From an uncultured Eudoraea sp. (lineage in GTDB: Bacteria; Bacteroidota; Bacteroidia; Flavobacteriales; Flavobacteriaceae), in NCBI RefSeq assembly GCF_947258925.1, contig NZ_CAMYKG010000020.1:34669-81029 (forward strand): DNA of 46,361 nt, in the 5' to 3' direction. Below the pieces are notes generated by a model. The model was given only the letters and a program-made list of their open reading frames with translations. It was not told where the DNA came from and made no database searches. The position numbers and the translations under genes are program-made. Positions within the stretch are counted from its first letter, which is position 1; each line of letters starts with the position of its first letter. Positions 9,065 to 17,707 of this stretch are shown here, one piece after another.

Positions 9065-9868
9065 ATGAAAGAACTTCTTAGGCGATTATTGACAGGTGCT
9101 GTTTATGTAATTCTTCTCTTATCTGCTGTTTTTCTTAGTTCAGACGCGTTTGACTTCCTTTTCATGGTATTTGGTCTGGCCTGTTTGTATGAATACAAAA
9201 GACTTGTAGGCTATAGAGGATATTACATTTTTATCGCTTATTTAGCGCTGTGGTGGGCATATATCTATCTTATTGATGATAAAATATTGATTAATGTCCT
9301 AATGTTCATAACAATCATCGTCAACTTTAGTCTGCTCTATTACTTATTTTCCAACAAGAAAAAAATCTATTATAATTATGAAAAGTTTATTGTTGGTCTT
9401 TTCTATGTTGGTGGCGGATGCATTTTTTTAACTATGATCCCATATAAGGATAATGAATTTGCTAAATACCTAATAATGGGTATTTTTATCTTAATTTGGG
9501 TAAATGATTCTTTCGCCTATCTAGTCGGTAAAACAATAGGACGTACAAAACTGTACCCGGCCGTTTCACCAAAAAAAACAATTGAAGGCTCCCTTGGTGG
9601 TTTGTTCGCAACTTTGGTAGCGGCTTACATTATGGCAAAATATGATGATATCGTAAACCCTGTTCAATGGGTTATTCTTGCTGGTGTAATTGTAATTACC
9701 GGTAGTTTGGGAGACCTTATTGAATCTAAACTTAAAAGACAGGCAGGGGTAAAAGACAGTGGGGCAATTTTACCAGGTCATGGAGGTATGTTGGATCGTT
9801 TAGATAGTTTAATTTTTGCAGCCCCATTTGCTTATTTAACTCTAATGTTGTTTTCATATGTTTCATAG
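9065..9868 (+). CDS. cdsA: Phosphatidate cytidylyltransferase
   Basis: 267 residues, integral membrane, with about seven hydrophobic segments. It makes CDP-diacylglycerol from phosphatidic acid and CTP, the branch point of phospholipid synthesis. The CDP-alcohol signature is clear near the C-terminus: SPKKTIEG, GSLGDLIESKLKRQAGVKDSG, and LPGHGGMLDRLDSL. It overlaps the psd start by 11 bp. CdsA product feeds phosphatidylserine synthase, and Psd then gives phosphatidylethanolamine, so the neighbouring genes belong to one pathway. Confidence 0.96.
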   Translation: MKELLRRLLTGAVYVILLLSAVFLSSDAFDFLFMVFGLACLYEYKRLVGYRGYYIFIAYLALWWAYIYLIDDKILINVLMFITIIVNFSLLYYLFSNKKKIYYNYEKFIVGLFYVGGGCIFLTMIPYKDNEFAKYLIMGIFILIWVNDSFAYLVGKTIGRTKLYPAVSPKKTIEGSLGGLFATLVAAYIMAKYDDIVNPVQWVILAGVIVITGSLGDLIESKLKRQAGVKDSGAILPGHGGMLDRLDSLIFAAPFAYLTLMLFSYVS

Positions 9869-10526
9869 AGAAGGACAGAAAATTATATTAACGACTTTCT
9901 TTAGTGTTGGTATTGCCATTGTTTTGTCTCAGTATTATATATCTGAACCCTGGTTAAGGTACTTGATTCAGATTTTAGCATTGATCATTTTTATTTTAAT
10001 TCTTCAATTTTTTAGAAACCCTAAAAGAGTTGTAGATAAAAACTTTAATGATATCCTGGCCCCGGTGGATGGAAAGGTAGTTGCCATTGAAGAAGTAGAG
10101 GAAAAAGAATATTTTAAGGATAAACGTATACAAGTCTCAATATTCATGTCCCCTTTCAATGTTCATATTACAAGGTATCCATCGAGTGGTGTAATTACGT
10201 ATTCCAAGTATCACCCCGGTAAATATCTCGTTGCCTGGCATCCAAAATCCAGTGAAGATAACGAACGCACAACTGTTGTAATTCATACACCAAAATTTGG
10301 TGATATTCTCTACAGACAAATAGCGGGTGCCATGGCCAGACGCATTATTAATTATGCTGAAATTGGAGAAAATGTACAACAGGGTGACGATTCGGGCTTT
10401 ATTAAATTTGGATCAAGAGTGGATCTGTTATTACCTTTAAACAGTGCAATTACAGTAAAATTAAACCAAAAAGTTGTCGGTGCTAAAACATGCATTGCCA
10501 CAACTCCACACAGGGATGAAGAATAA
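9858..10526 (+). CDS. psd: Phosphatidylserine decarboxylase proenzyme
   Basis: 222 residues, the short Psd type. It converts phosphatidylserine to phosphatidylethanolamine using a pyruvoyl group made by self-cleavage. The cleavage pair Gly185-Ser186 is seen in FIKFGSRVDLLLP; other family landmarks are FFRNPKR (51-57), LAPVDGKV (68-75) and MSPFNVHITRYP (97-108). Two membrane segments lie near the N-terminus (about 10-26 and 33-51). The ATG overlaps the cdsA end by 11 bp, and psd itself overlaps the ACBP gene by 11 bp. Confidence 0.95.
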   Translation: MFHREGQKIILTTFFSVGIAIVLSQYYISEPWLRYLIQILALIIFILILQFFRNPKRVVDKNFNDILAPVDGKVVAIEEVEEKEYFKDKRIQVSIFMSPFNVHITRYPSSGVITYSKYHPGKYLVAWHPKSSEDNERTTVVIHTPKFGDILYRQIAGAMARRIINYAEIGENVQQGDDSGFIKFGSRVDLLLPLNSAITVKLNQKVVGAKTCIATTPHRDEE

Positions 10527-10782
10527 TAAACTGCGTAGTGATTTCTTAGAGGCGGTTGAATTGGTTAATGATTATACCAAACCCCTGCCCGCAGACTTAT
10601 TATTAAAATTATATGCTTATTATAAAATTGCGAATAAGAATTATAACAACCCGGGCAGTAAGACCCCATTAATTAATGCCTTTAAGGCCAATGCCTTAAT
10701 TCAGGCCAAGAACATTAGCCGGGAGGAAGCTATGGAATTGTATATAAGGCTTGTGAAAAAGGAAATTATTAACAAACAATAA
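10516..10782 (+). CDS. Acyl-CoA-binding protein (ACBP)
   Basis: 88 residues from the ATG at 10516, which overlaps psd by 11 bp; the frame is open 14 codons upstream, but ACBP length and the coupling favour this start. The four-helix ACBP pattern is visible: DFLEAVELVNDYTKPLP, LKLYAYYKIANKNYNNPG, then ALIQAKNISREEAMELYIRLV. The YAYYK motif with its acyl-CoA-contacting Tyr and Lys is intact, though the usual K-W of the third helix is changed to AL. It binds long-chain acyl-CoA. Linked to cdsA-psd, it may buffer acyl donors for lipid synthesis (inference). Confidence 0.88.
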   Translation: MKNNKLRSDFLEAVELVNDYTKPLPADLLLKLYAYYKIANKNYNNPGSKTPLINAFKANALIQAKNISREEAMELYIRLVKKEIINKQ

Positions 10783-10788
10783 CTCCTT

Positions 10789-11556
10789 TTATTCATATAG
10801 ATCCTTGCTATCTGCTTTACATAAATCATAAATCAGATCTCCTATTTTTAAAGTCATATCCTTAAAGAATAGTTCTCCTTTCTCTTTGGTGGCATATTCG
10901 GGATTGCCTATACCTGTATCCCTGCTAACCTCTGACCATTTTCGTTCTGCCCATAACCATCCTTCATTAAAAGCCTTAATCCTGTATTTCTTGGATTCAC
11001 CAGATCCCCATTGATCTTTGGACAACACCAATTCAGGCCGGAGGTATAACATAAGACTAGTTTCCATTTCTTCGGCATGGTCACCTTCATTTTCAAAATA
11101 ATCTTTTCTGTTCATAGACTGAAACCAATTAGAGAAACAAATGAACATTTCCGGATACTTCAATCCCAATTCTCTGACAATCGCCTTAAAATTATTTCCA
11201 CCATGGCTATTGAAGATAAGAAGTTTGTGAATCCCCTGTCGGTCAAGGGTTTCAATAACATCACCTAAGATGGCCAGTTGTGTAGTTGGATTAAGGTTAA
11301 TATCCAAATAAATATCAGATTGCCCTGTATTAACCCCAAATGGGATTGTTGGCAGTACTATAGGTTTAGCTCCCTTTTCCCAGGCAATTTTGGCAGCTGC
11401 AGCCGAAATATAATCGGCTTCGTAAATATCAGTTGCATAGGGTAAATGATAATTATGTGCTTCTGTTGCTCCCCATGGTAAAATAGCCAATTCAAAATTG
11501 GCATCTTTTATAGCTGCCCAGTTCGACTCTGCAAGTATGTAAGGTCTTATTCCCAT
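10789..11556 (-). CDS. Creatininase-family amidohydrolase
   Basis: 255 residues. Metal-ligand motifs of the creatininase family are visible: WGATEAHNYHLPYATDIYEAD (about 28-48), FNSHGGN (about 114-120), and GDHAEEMETSLML with the metal-binding Glu. The family covers creatinine amidohydrolase and enzymes of riboflavin/F420 and peptide maturation, so the substrate is not known. The first metal ligands match the family's E-x-H...D pattern. It follows the sterol-desaturase-like gene by 5 bp on the same strand and probably shares its transcript. It converges on the ACBP gene with 6 bp between stops. Confidence 0.82.
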   Translation of the reverse strand: MGIRPYILAESNWAAIKDANFELAILPWGATEAHNYHLPYATDIYEADYISAAAAKIAWEKGAKPIVLPTIPFGVNTGQSDIYLDINLNPTTQLAILGDVIETLDRQGIHKLLIFNSHGGNNFKAIVRELGLKYPEMFICFSNWFQSMNRKDYFENEGDHAEEMETSLMLYLRPELVLSKDQWGSGESKKYRIKAFNEGWLWAERKWSEVSRDTGIGNPEYATKEKGELFFKDMTLKIGDLIYDLCKADSKDLYE

Positions 11557-11561
11557 AGTGC

Positions 11562-12830
11562 TTATATAAGTGCTTTGGATGTCGAAGATTTTCCCTCTAA
11601 ATAGGTAAAATATAAACTCCCGAAGATGGTAATTGCAAAATAAAAGGCAACAAAATAAGCACCTCCGGTAATAAACTCATTAATCCCAAACCAATCTCCT
11701 GTAATATATATAAAAACAAGTCCTAATATACCACGACACATTTCTATCCAAATTGCATTCTTGTTTCTATCCATAAGCGAAGTATAGCCATATATTCCCA
11801 TAAATACAAAGGCCCCGAACAGAAGCAACCCATTAAATCCAATTTCTGTATAGTTGTAAAACATAAAAAGCAATAACAATAAGGTAGTCAGCATTTGAAA
11901 AATGGAGTACCCCTTAAAAGCTAAAGAAGCTTTTGTCTCGTATCGCTGAAAATGATATACATCCTGAATAACGGATATGGGGTATTTTTCCAGAACATCG
12001 GAAGGTCTCCAACCTGTGGGCATAAACCAAATTCTTAGCTTATCCCAGTAATTCCTGGTGTGCCAGGCATCTTTTATTAAACGCCATATATGCTGAAAAT
12101 TTATAATTAATGGATTCCAGGTCCGGGCTGGTTTTAACACCCCATATTGGGGAGGAACTTCTGGCAATTCTTCCTGAAAGGTACCAAACCACCGGTCCCA
12201 AATACATAAAACCTGCCCAAGGTTTTTATCAATATACTCTGGATTTATAGCATGGTGTACTCTATGTTGGGACGGAGTTACAATGATGTATTCTAACCAT
12301 CCCATTTTACCAATATGTTGTGTATGATACCAAAACTGAGCAAAAAGATGGATCGGCGCCAAAATTGCAATAACCTCTGTAGGTACACCCAGAATGGCCG
12401 CAGGAATTAGAAAAAGTGGAAAATAGCCTAATAGGTTGGAAACTGATTGACGCAATGCACATGCTAAGTTAAATTCTTCACTGCTATGATGTATAACATG
12501 CTGATTCCAAAAGAAATTAATATGATGACTGAGTCGGTGATTCCAATAACCTGCAAAATCGATAAAAATAAATGCGACCACCCATACAAGCCAGTTAGTC
12601 TTGATTTCCGTTATGGCAAAATGTTCCAACAAAAAAGGATAACTTACGATAATAATACCCAAACCTAAAGAATCCTTTAAAATATTAGTAAGACCGGAAC
12701 TAATACTACTTACGGTATCCAAAACCTTGTGCTTTTGATTTTTAGCGAAGTACCCGTAGAGTATTTCTATGCCCAATAATAAAATAAAAAATGGGATTGC
12801 ATAAAGTAATGCCGTTGCGTAAGATTCCAT
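11562..12830 (-). CDS. Sterol desaturase / fatty acid hydroxylase family membrane protein
   Basis: 422 residues, with about four membrane segments in the N-terminal half and at least three in the last 110 residues. Histidine clusters of the non-haem di-iron fatty-acid hydroxylase superfamily are present: HRLSHH (about 98-103), HVIHH (about 111-115), then HTQHI (about 169-173) and HRVHH plus N-x-x-Y (about 189-193). The C-terminal extension from about 300 to 422 is an extra membrane region beyond the core. The enzymes hydroxylate or desaturate lipids using O2; the lipid is unknown. It heads a two-gene unit with the creatininase-like gene. Confidence 0.87.
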   Translation of the reverse strand: MESYATALLYAIPFFILLLGIEILYGYFAKNQKHKVLDTVSSISSGLTNILKDSLGLGIIIVSYPFLLEHFAITEIKTNWLVWVVAFIFIDFAGYWNHRLSHHINFFWNQHVIHHSSEEFNLACALRQSVSNLLGYFPLFLIPAAILGVPTEVIAILAPIHLFAQFWYHTQHIGKMGWLEYIIVTPSQHRVHHAINPEYIDKNLGQVLCIWDRWFGTFQEELPEVPPQYGVLKPARTWNPLIINFQHIWRLIKDAWHTRNYWDKLRIWFMPTGWRPSDVLEKYPISVIQDVYHFQRYETKASLAFKGYSIFQMLTTLLLLLFMFYNYTEIGFNGLLLFGAFVFMGIYGYTSLMDRNKNAIWIEMCRGILGLVFIYITGDWFGINEFITGGAYFVAFYFAITIFGSLYFTYLEGKSSTSKALI

Positions 12831-12847
12831 TTAAAACATGCTTGACT

Positions 12848-12855
12848 CAAAGATA
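12848..12855 (-). promoter_or_regulatory. TAnnTTTG -7 element before sterol-desaturase-like gene
   Basis: On the minus strand this reads TATCTTTG, an exact -7 consensus, 17 bp before the ATG at 12830. No TTG is seen at the expected -33 spacing. Confidence 0.4.
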
Positions 12856-12995
12856 AAAAAATTCATTTATTGCTGTGCTGTTAACTTTGTCCCCTTTCCT
12901 GAATACATGGATTTGAGGTTATAAACAAACAGGAAAGAGTAATTATTTATGATGTAATAAAAGATCAATTAATGATTTCCAAACTTGCACACTAA

Positions 12996-13589
12996 CTAAT
13001 TGAATGGCCCAACCATAATATGAGCCCTGTGAGTTCCCGGATCCATAAGCCACGGCATTCCAGGTGCATGTGGCTTCGCGGGAAGGCCTGTAGATTCTGT
13101 GGTAGCAAAAGGCGTATAAATAACATAACGAAACTTACCATCCTTTAAATTCCCTGTTGTTTTATCGTAGTTCTCATCAGAACCATAGAATATATACATC
13201 ATGCTCGGTTCTTCAGGCATCTTTAGTTTACCCGTAGCTACTTCCTTACCCCGAATCTCCCTTTTCTCTTTAAAGTCTTTTCCTTGAGCAGAAAGTTCTC
13301 TTCCCCTTGCCATAAATGGTTCAAGTTTCTTTGAATAGCAACTAACACTTATTCCTTCCTTAAAAGGATTATCACATAAGCATACCAGATTATTTGCCCC
13401 TTTGCGCAAAACAACTAATTCGCCTTTTTTGTTATAACCATATACCATGGCATCCGCCTTATCTTCCTCAGGTGCAGGTAAAACTGCCGTTTTAATTTGA
13501 ATTTCCTCAGGTAAAATTTTCGAAGAATCTACCTGGGCCAGGGAAAAAGCTGAAATAAATACAAAACAGCCTAAAAATGAAGTCTTCAT
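12996..13589 (-). CDS. Secreted protein of unknown function
   Basis: 197 residues with a clear signal peptide (MKTSFLGCFVFISAFSLAQ), so it is periplasmic or secreted. I do not recognise the family. The body carries the short motif VCLCDNPFKEGISVSCY with three cysteines (about 69-85), and a C-terminal block PHAPGMPWLMDPGTHRAHIM rich in Pro, His and Gly that looks conserved and could bind a ligand or metal. The start is supported by a promoter-like TTTG-N20-TATCTTTA just upstream. It is tandem with the LRR lipoprotein gene but 103 bp away and probably independently transcribed. Confidence 0.75.
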   Translation of the reverse strand: MKTSFLGCFVFISAFSLAQVDSSKILPEEIQIKTAVLPAPEEDKADAMVYGYNKKGELVVLRKGANNLVCLCDNPFKEGISVSCYSKKLEPFMARGRELSAQGKDFKEKREIRGKEVATGKLKMPEEPSMMYIFYGSDENYDKTTGNLKDGKFRYVIYTPFATTESTGLPAKPHAPGMPWLMDPGTHRAHIMVGPFN

Positions 13590-13606
13590 AAGTTTCTATT
13601 TTCTAC

Positions 13607-13638
13607 TAAAGATAAACATCGAAACGTATATGTTCAAA
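13607..13638 (-). promoter_or_regulatory. Promoter of the secreted unknown protein gene
   Basis: On the minus strand TTTG (13635-13638) is followed after 20 bp by TATCTTTA (13607-13614), seven of eight matches to the Bacteroidota -7 box. It ends 17 bp before the start codon at 13589. Confidence 0.55.
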
Positions 13639-13692
13639 TAAAATGCTTTGAGTCCGGCAGAAGCGAAACGCTCTTTTCGGAAGAACTGACCA

Positions 13693-14352
13693 TTAATTAC
13701 ATTCAAGGGCGTAGATGTCTGTATCATCCTTAGTCCATTGCCCGGGAATATTGGCGAACTGCTCAGCATTCACTTTAATACAATCCAAAGGATTGTTCTC
13801 TATTGAAAATGTATTTAACTGGATGACTGTAGGGATATTGGAAATATCAATAGCTTGCAGCTCGTTATTGGCTAAACTTAATTGTTGTAACGCCAGGTTA
13901 TCAGAAATATCCAATTGGGCCAGGCTATTATTCTCAACCTGAATCCTTTCTAACATACTCAGATTGGATACATTAACGGTAGTTAACATATTATTAGCCG
14001 CAATCATAAATTTTAAATTGGAATTTTTAGAAACATCAAGGCTAGAGAGCATATTATCATCAATCCATAGCCCTACCAAGGAAGTGAAATCTTCTATTCC
14101 TGTTAAATCTGTTATTCCTTTATTTTCAATTATCAGGTCAGCGATATTTTCGATCGAACTTGTAAGTACGGAACCATCTTCAACATCATCTACATTAAGC
14201 TCTATCAATGCCCGCTCAAAAAATACATCAGGTATGACGGTCCTACTTTCAATTATAGGGATATCATCCTGCGGAATATTGTCATCATCCGAGGAACAGC
14301 CTATTGATAACAGTAATAAAATCAGTGGTAATGCACAATAAATCTTTCTCAT
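13693..14352 (-). CDS. Leucine-rich-repeat lipoprotein
   Basis: 219 residues. Lipoprotein signal with lipobox LSIGC (Cys19), followed directly by SSDDDN, an acidic stretch of the sort that acts as surface-export signal for Bacteroidota lipoproteins, so outer-surface location is likely (inference). From about residue 70, five to six irregular 20-22-residue leucine-rich repeats are seen, e.g. LWIDDNMLSSLDVSKNSNL, LERIQVENNSLAQLDISDN and LQQLSLANNELQAIDISNI. LRRs form curved binding surfaces. The protein ends in a CxxC-free tail with a Cys pair (DCIKV ... ALECN). Partner unknown. Confidence 0.82.
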   Translation of the reverse strand: MRKIYCALPLILLLLSIGCSSDDDNIPQDDIPIIESRTVIPDVFFERALIELNVDDVEDGSVLTSSIENIADLIIENKGITDLTGIEDFTSLVGLWIDDNMLSSLDVSKNSNLKFMIAANNMLTTVNVSNLSMLERIQVENNSLAQLDISDNLALQQLSLANNELQAIDISNIPTVIQLNTFSIENNPLDCIKVNAEQFANIPGQWTKDDTDIYALECN

Positions 14353-14435
14353 AATTTCTTTTAATTGCCTATTTCACTTCTCCTACAAAATAGCCATAGT
14401 CAACTTAATGTAGTCTTAAAAATATACTAAACTTA

Positions 14436-17066
14436 TTACTCCAAATTACTCAAACTTTTTTCCAGCGTCAGGATCTTCGCCTCGGCATCCAGGGCTTTCT
14501 TTTTTTCCATTGCAACTACCTTCTCAGGAGCATTGTTCACAAACCTTTCATTGTCTAATTTCTTTTGAACCGATTTTAAGAATCCCCTTGTATAGGAAAG
14601 TTCCTCCCGGATTTTTTTTATTTCGCCCTCAATATCCAGTGTGCCCTCAACAGGAATAAAATACTCATTGCTACGAACTCTGAATGAAAGCGCACCATCT
14701 AGTGCTTTTTGTACCGGGATGACTTGTTCAACATTTGCCAGTTTTTTTATAATTACATCCCAATCTTCCTTAAAACCTTCCTTGTTAAGAACAGAAAGTG
14801 ACAAGGTATCCTTAAATGGAATATTCTTCTCTTTACGAATATTGCGTATTCCGGTAACTACCTCAGCGGTAAATTCAAAGGCCTTAATCTGTTCATTATC
14901 AAAATCTTCTATTTCGGGCCATGTGGCAATCACCAGAGCTTCTGATGGTTTCCGGTCAGATATACGTTGCCAGATTTCCTCGGAAAGGAAGGGCATAAAA
15001 GGATGGAGCAATTTTAAGTTATTTTCAAATAAAGCTATGATAGCGTTATAGCTTTTCTGGTCTATAGGCTGTTGATATGCGGGCTTCACAATTTCCAGCA
15101 ACCAGGAACAAAAATCATCCCACACCAATTTGTATATCGCCATAAGGGCGTCTGAAATGCGATATTTATTAAAATGATCCTCAATCTCAGCAAGAACCTG
15201 GTTAAATCTGGCCGTATACCATTCAAGTCCCTTTTGCGAAGATTTCGGTTGCGGTATTTCAGCAACTTCCCATCCTTTAACAAGCCGAAAAGCATTCCAA
15301 ATTTTATTGGCAAAGTTTTTTCCCTGCTGGCAAAGTGTTTCGTCAAATAAAAGGTCATTTCCTGCAGCAGAACTAAGTAACAAACCAACCCGTACTGCAT
15401 CAGCTCCGTATTTTGAAATTAATTCAAGAGCATCGGGAGAATTTCCCAGAGATTTTGACATTTTACGCCTTTGTTTATCCCGAACCAGGCCTGTTAAATA
15501 AACATTGTCAAATGGCCTTTCACCTCTAAATTCGTAGCCGGCAATAATCATCCTCGCAACCCAAAAAAATAAAATATCAGGCCCTGTTATCAAATCACTG
15601 GTGGGGTAATAGTAATTAACCTCTTTATTATCAGGTTCCAGTATTCCGCCAAAAACACTTATCGGCCAGAGCCACGAAGAAAACCAGGTATCAAGAACAT
15701 CCTCATCTTGTTTTAGATCTTCCGATTTCAGATCACTTTTACCGGATTTATCTCTAGCCTTGACAAGAGCTTCCTCCCTTGTTTCTGCCACAACAAAATC
15801 ATTCTCTCCATCACCAAAATAATAGGCGGGTATGCGCTGGCCCCACCAAAGTTGTCTGGAAATATTCCAATCCCGAATATTTTCCATCCAGTGGCGGTAT
15901 GTATTATCAAATTTTCTTGGAAAAAGGTTCACCTCCCTTGTTTCAAGCACGGCACTCAAGGCAGGCTTTGCCAAATTCTCCATTTTTAGAAACCATTGAT
16001 CAGAGAGTCGTGGTTCAATAACGGCCTTTGTTCGTTCCGAAGTACCTACTTTATTTACATAGGGTTCTACCTTGGTCAAAAACTCTTTCTCCTTTAATTC
16101 CTTTACAATGGCCTTTCGCGCGTCAAAACGGTCCATGCCCTCATAGTGCATCCCAAAGGAATTCAGGGTTGCGTTGTCATTAAATATATCAATAGTTTCA
16201 AGTCCGTGTTTCTCTCCCAGAAGTTTGTCATTCTCATCATGTGCAGGTGTTACTTTAAGACAACCCGTTCCAAATTCCATTGAAACATATTCATCTTCGA
16301 TTATTGGAATTACCCTATTGCAAATTGGAACCACGGCTTTTTTACCCCTTAAATTGTGGTAACGCTCATCGCTCGGGTTAATGCATATAGCCGTATCTCC
16401 CAAAATTGTTTCGGGTCTCGTGGTTGCTATGATAACTTTCTCATCTGAGCCTTCTATGGAATACGCCAAATAGTACAATTCACCATTTCGTTCTTCATAA
16501 ATAACCTCCTCATCAGATAGGGTTGTTTTCGCTAACGGATCCCAGTTTACCATACGGTATCCTCTGTATATCAGGCCTTTATCAAATAATTCAATAAAAA
16601 CTTTAATAACGGATGCCGACATGTCCTCATCCATAGTAAATTTGGTTCGATCCCAGTCACAGGAGCAGCCCAACTTTTTAAGCTGTTCCAGGATTACCCC
16701 CCCATATTCATGTGTCCATTCCCAGGCATGATTAAGGAATTCATCTCTGGTAATATCTTTTTTGTCTATTCCCTGTTCTTTAAGTTTGGCTACCACCTTA
16801 GCCTCTGTGGCTATAGAGGCATGATCCGTTCCCGGCACCCAACATGCATTCAAGCCAAGCAGGCGCGCCCTCCTGATTAGTACATCCTGGATTGTATTGT
16901 TCAACATATGTCCCATATGAAGTATCCCGGTAACATTTGGCGGTGGTATTACAATAGTATAGGGTTTTCGATTATCAGGTGAAGAATGGAAATAATTATG
17001 CTTCATCCAGTAGTTATACCAATGGTCTTCTACTATCTGAGGCTCATATTTTGATGGGATATCCAT
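14436..17066 (-). CDS. valS: Valyl-tRNA synthetase
   Basis: 876 residues, normal length for the class Ia enzyme that charges tRNA(Val). The HIGH motif reads HMGH (50-53) in [20 protein letters not shown] is exact in [13 protein letters not shown] (about 533-537). The editing domain lies between, with [13 protein letters not shown]. The C-terminal coiled-coil arm (about 805-876) is rich in Glu/Lys, as expected. No frameshift is seen. It is divergent from the DUF1573 gene. Confidence 0.98.
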   Translation of the reverse strand: MDIPSKYEPQIVEDHWYNYWMKHNYFHSSPDNRKPYTIVIPPPNVTGILHMGHMLNNTIQDVLIRRARLLGLNACWVPGTDHASIATEAKVVAKLKEQGIDKKDITRDEFLNHAWEWTHEYGGVILEQLKKLGCSCDWDRTKFTMDEDMSASVIKVFIELFDKGLIYRGYRMVNWDPLAKTTLSDEEVIYEERNGELYYLAYSIEGSDEKVIIATTRPETILGDTAICINPSDERYHNLRGKKAVVPICNRVIPIIEDEYVSMEFGTGCLKVTPAHDENDKLLGEKHGLETIDIFNDNATLNSFGMHYEGMDRFDARKAIVKELKEKEFLTKVEPYVNKVGTSERTKAVIEPRLSDQWFLKMENLAKPALSAVLETREVNLFPRKFDNTYRHWMENIRDWNISRQLWWGQRIPAYYFGDGENDFVVAETREEALVKARDKSGKSDLKSEDLKQDEDVLDTWFSSWLWPISVFGGILEPDNKEVNYYYPTSDLITGPDILFFWVARMIIAGYEFRGERPFDNVYLTGLVRDKQRRKMSKSLGNSPDALELISKYGADAVRVGLLLSSAAGNDLLFDETLCQQGKNFANKIWNAFRLVKGWEVAEIPQPKSSQKGLEWYTARFNQVLAEIEDHFNKYRISDALMAIYKLVWDDFCSWLLEIVKPAYQQPIDQKSYNAIIALFENNLKLLHPFMPFLSEEIWQRISDRKPSEALVIATWPEIEDFDNEQIKAFEFTAEVVTGIRNIRKEKNIPFKDTLSLSVLNKEGFKEDWDVIIKKLANVEQVIPVQKALDGALSFRVRSNEYFIPVEGTLDIEGEIKKIREELSYTRGFLKSVQKKLDNERFVNNAPEKVVAMEKKKALDAEAKILTLEKSLSNLE

Positions 17067-17212
17067 ATTTTCGGTACAGTTTTTGTTAATTCAACCCCAG
17101 TATTAAAAAATGACTATCTCCTAAAATGTTAAACTTGGGATAATCACTTTAATTTTTCCGGATTGGAAATACGAAACAAAAATAAGTAACGTTAGAACAT
17201 AACAAAAGAATT

Positions 17213-17243
17213 TTGGATGTTGATGCCAAAACATTTACATTTG
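17213..17243 (+). promoter_or_regulatory. Promoter of the DUF1573 gene (TTTG-N20-TACATTTG)
   Basis: TTG at 17213-17215 and TACATTTG at 17236-17243 are separated by 20 bp, an ideal fit to the Bacteroidota housekeeping promoter. It ends 24 bp before the ATG at 17268, which argues against the in-frame upstream ATG at 17217. Confidence 0.65.
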
Positions 17244-17267
17244 AGATTCACCCAAAAGCAAAAAGTA

Positions 17268-17654
17268 ATGAAAAAAATAGTATTAGTATTATTTGTAGGC
17301 CTACTTGCATTAAGTGTACAAGCCCAGGAAAAGGCTGCCAAAATTGAGTTTAAGACTGAAACTGTTGATTATGGTGTTATAGAAAAAGGCAGCGATGGTG
17401 TTAGGGTATTTGAATTCACAAATACAGGAACAGCACCATTAATCATAAGTAAAGTAAGCTCTAGTTGTGGCTGTACAATCCCTAAAAAACCGGAAGAGGC
17501 AATTTTACCGGGTAAAACAGGAGAAATTCAGGTTAAATATGACACTAAGAGAGTTGGTCCTATAAGAAAAGCTATTACAGTGATATCTAACGCTGATACA
17601 CCTACTAAGGTATTAAAAATTAAAGGCGAGGTTAAAGCTGTTGAAGGAAAATAG
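17268..17654 (+). CDS. DUF1573 (ASH-like) exported protein
   Basis: 128 residues from the ATG at 17268; upstream codons in the frame would put 17 charged residues before the signal peptide and overlap the promoter. Signal peptide MKKIVLVLFVGLLALSVQAQ is followed by a DUF1573 domain: the pattern YGVIEKGSDGVRVFEFTNTGTAPLIIS, then the conserved SSCGCTIP and the end ADTPTKVLKIKGEV. The fold is an Ig-like beta sandwich. The periplasmic role is unknown. It ends at a strong terminator shared with the convergent protease gene. Confidence 0.9.
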   Translation: MKKIVLVLFVGLLALSVQAQEKAAKIEFKTETVDYGVIEKGSDGVRVFEFTNTGTAPLIISKVSSSCGCTIPKKPEEAILPGKTGEIQVKYDTKRVGPIRKAITVISNADTPTKVLKIKGEVKAVEGK

Positions 17655-17680
17655 AAAGTCCTTTTAAATATTAACAAAAA

Positions 17681-17707
17681 ACCGGAATATAAATTCCGGT
17701 TTTTTTT
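17681..17707. terminator. Bidirectional terminator between DUF1573 and aspartyl-protease genes
   Basis: Perfect 8-bp stem ACCGGAAT (17681-17688) / ATTCCGGT (17693-17700) with a 4-nt loop, followed by a T7 tract and preceded by an A tract, so it works for both strands. The protease gene's stop lies inside the T tract region at 17706. Confidence 0.85.

Noticed and set aside
14641..15051. 136-residue plus-strand ORF over valS
   Set aside because: Antisense to the C-terminal part of valS with no recognisable domain.
17217..17267. Upstream start for the DUF1573 protein
   Set aside because: It overlaps the consensus promoter and gives a poor signal peptide; the ATG at 17268 begins a normal one.
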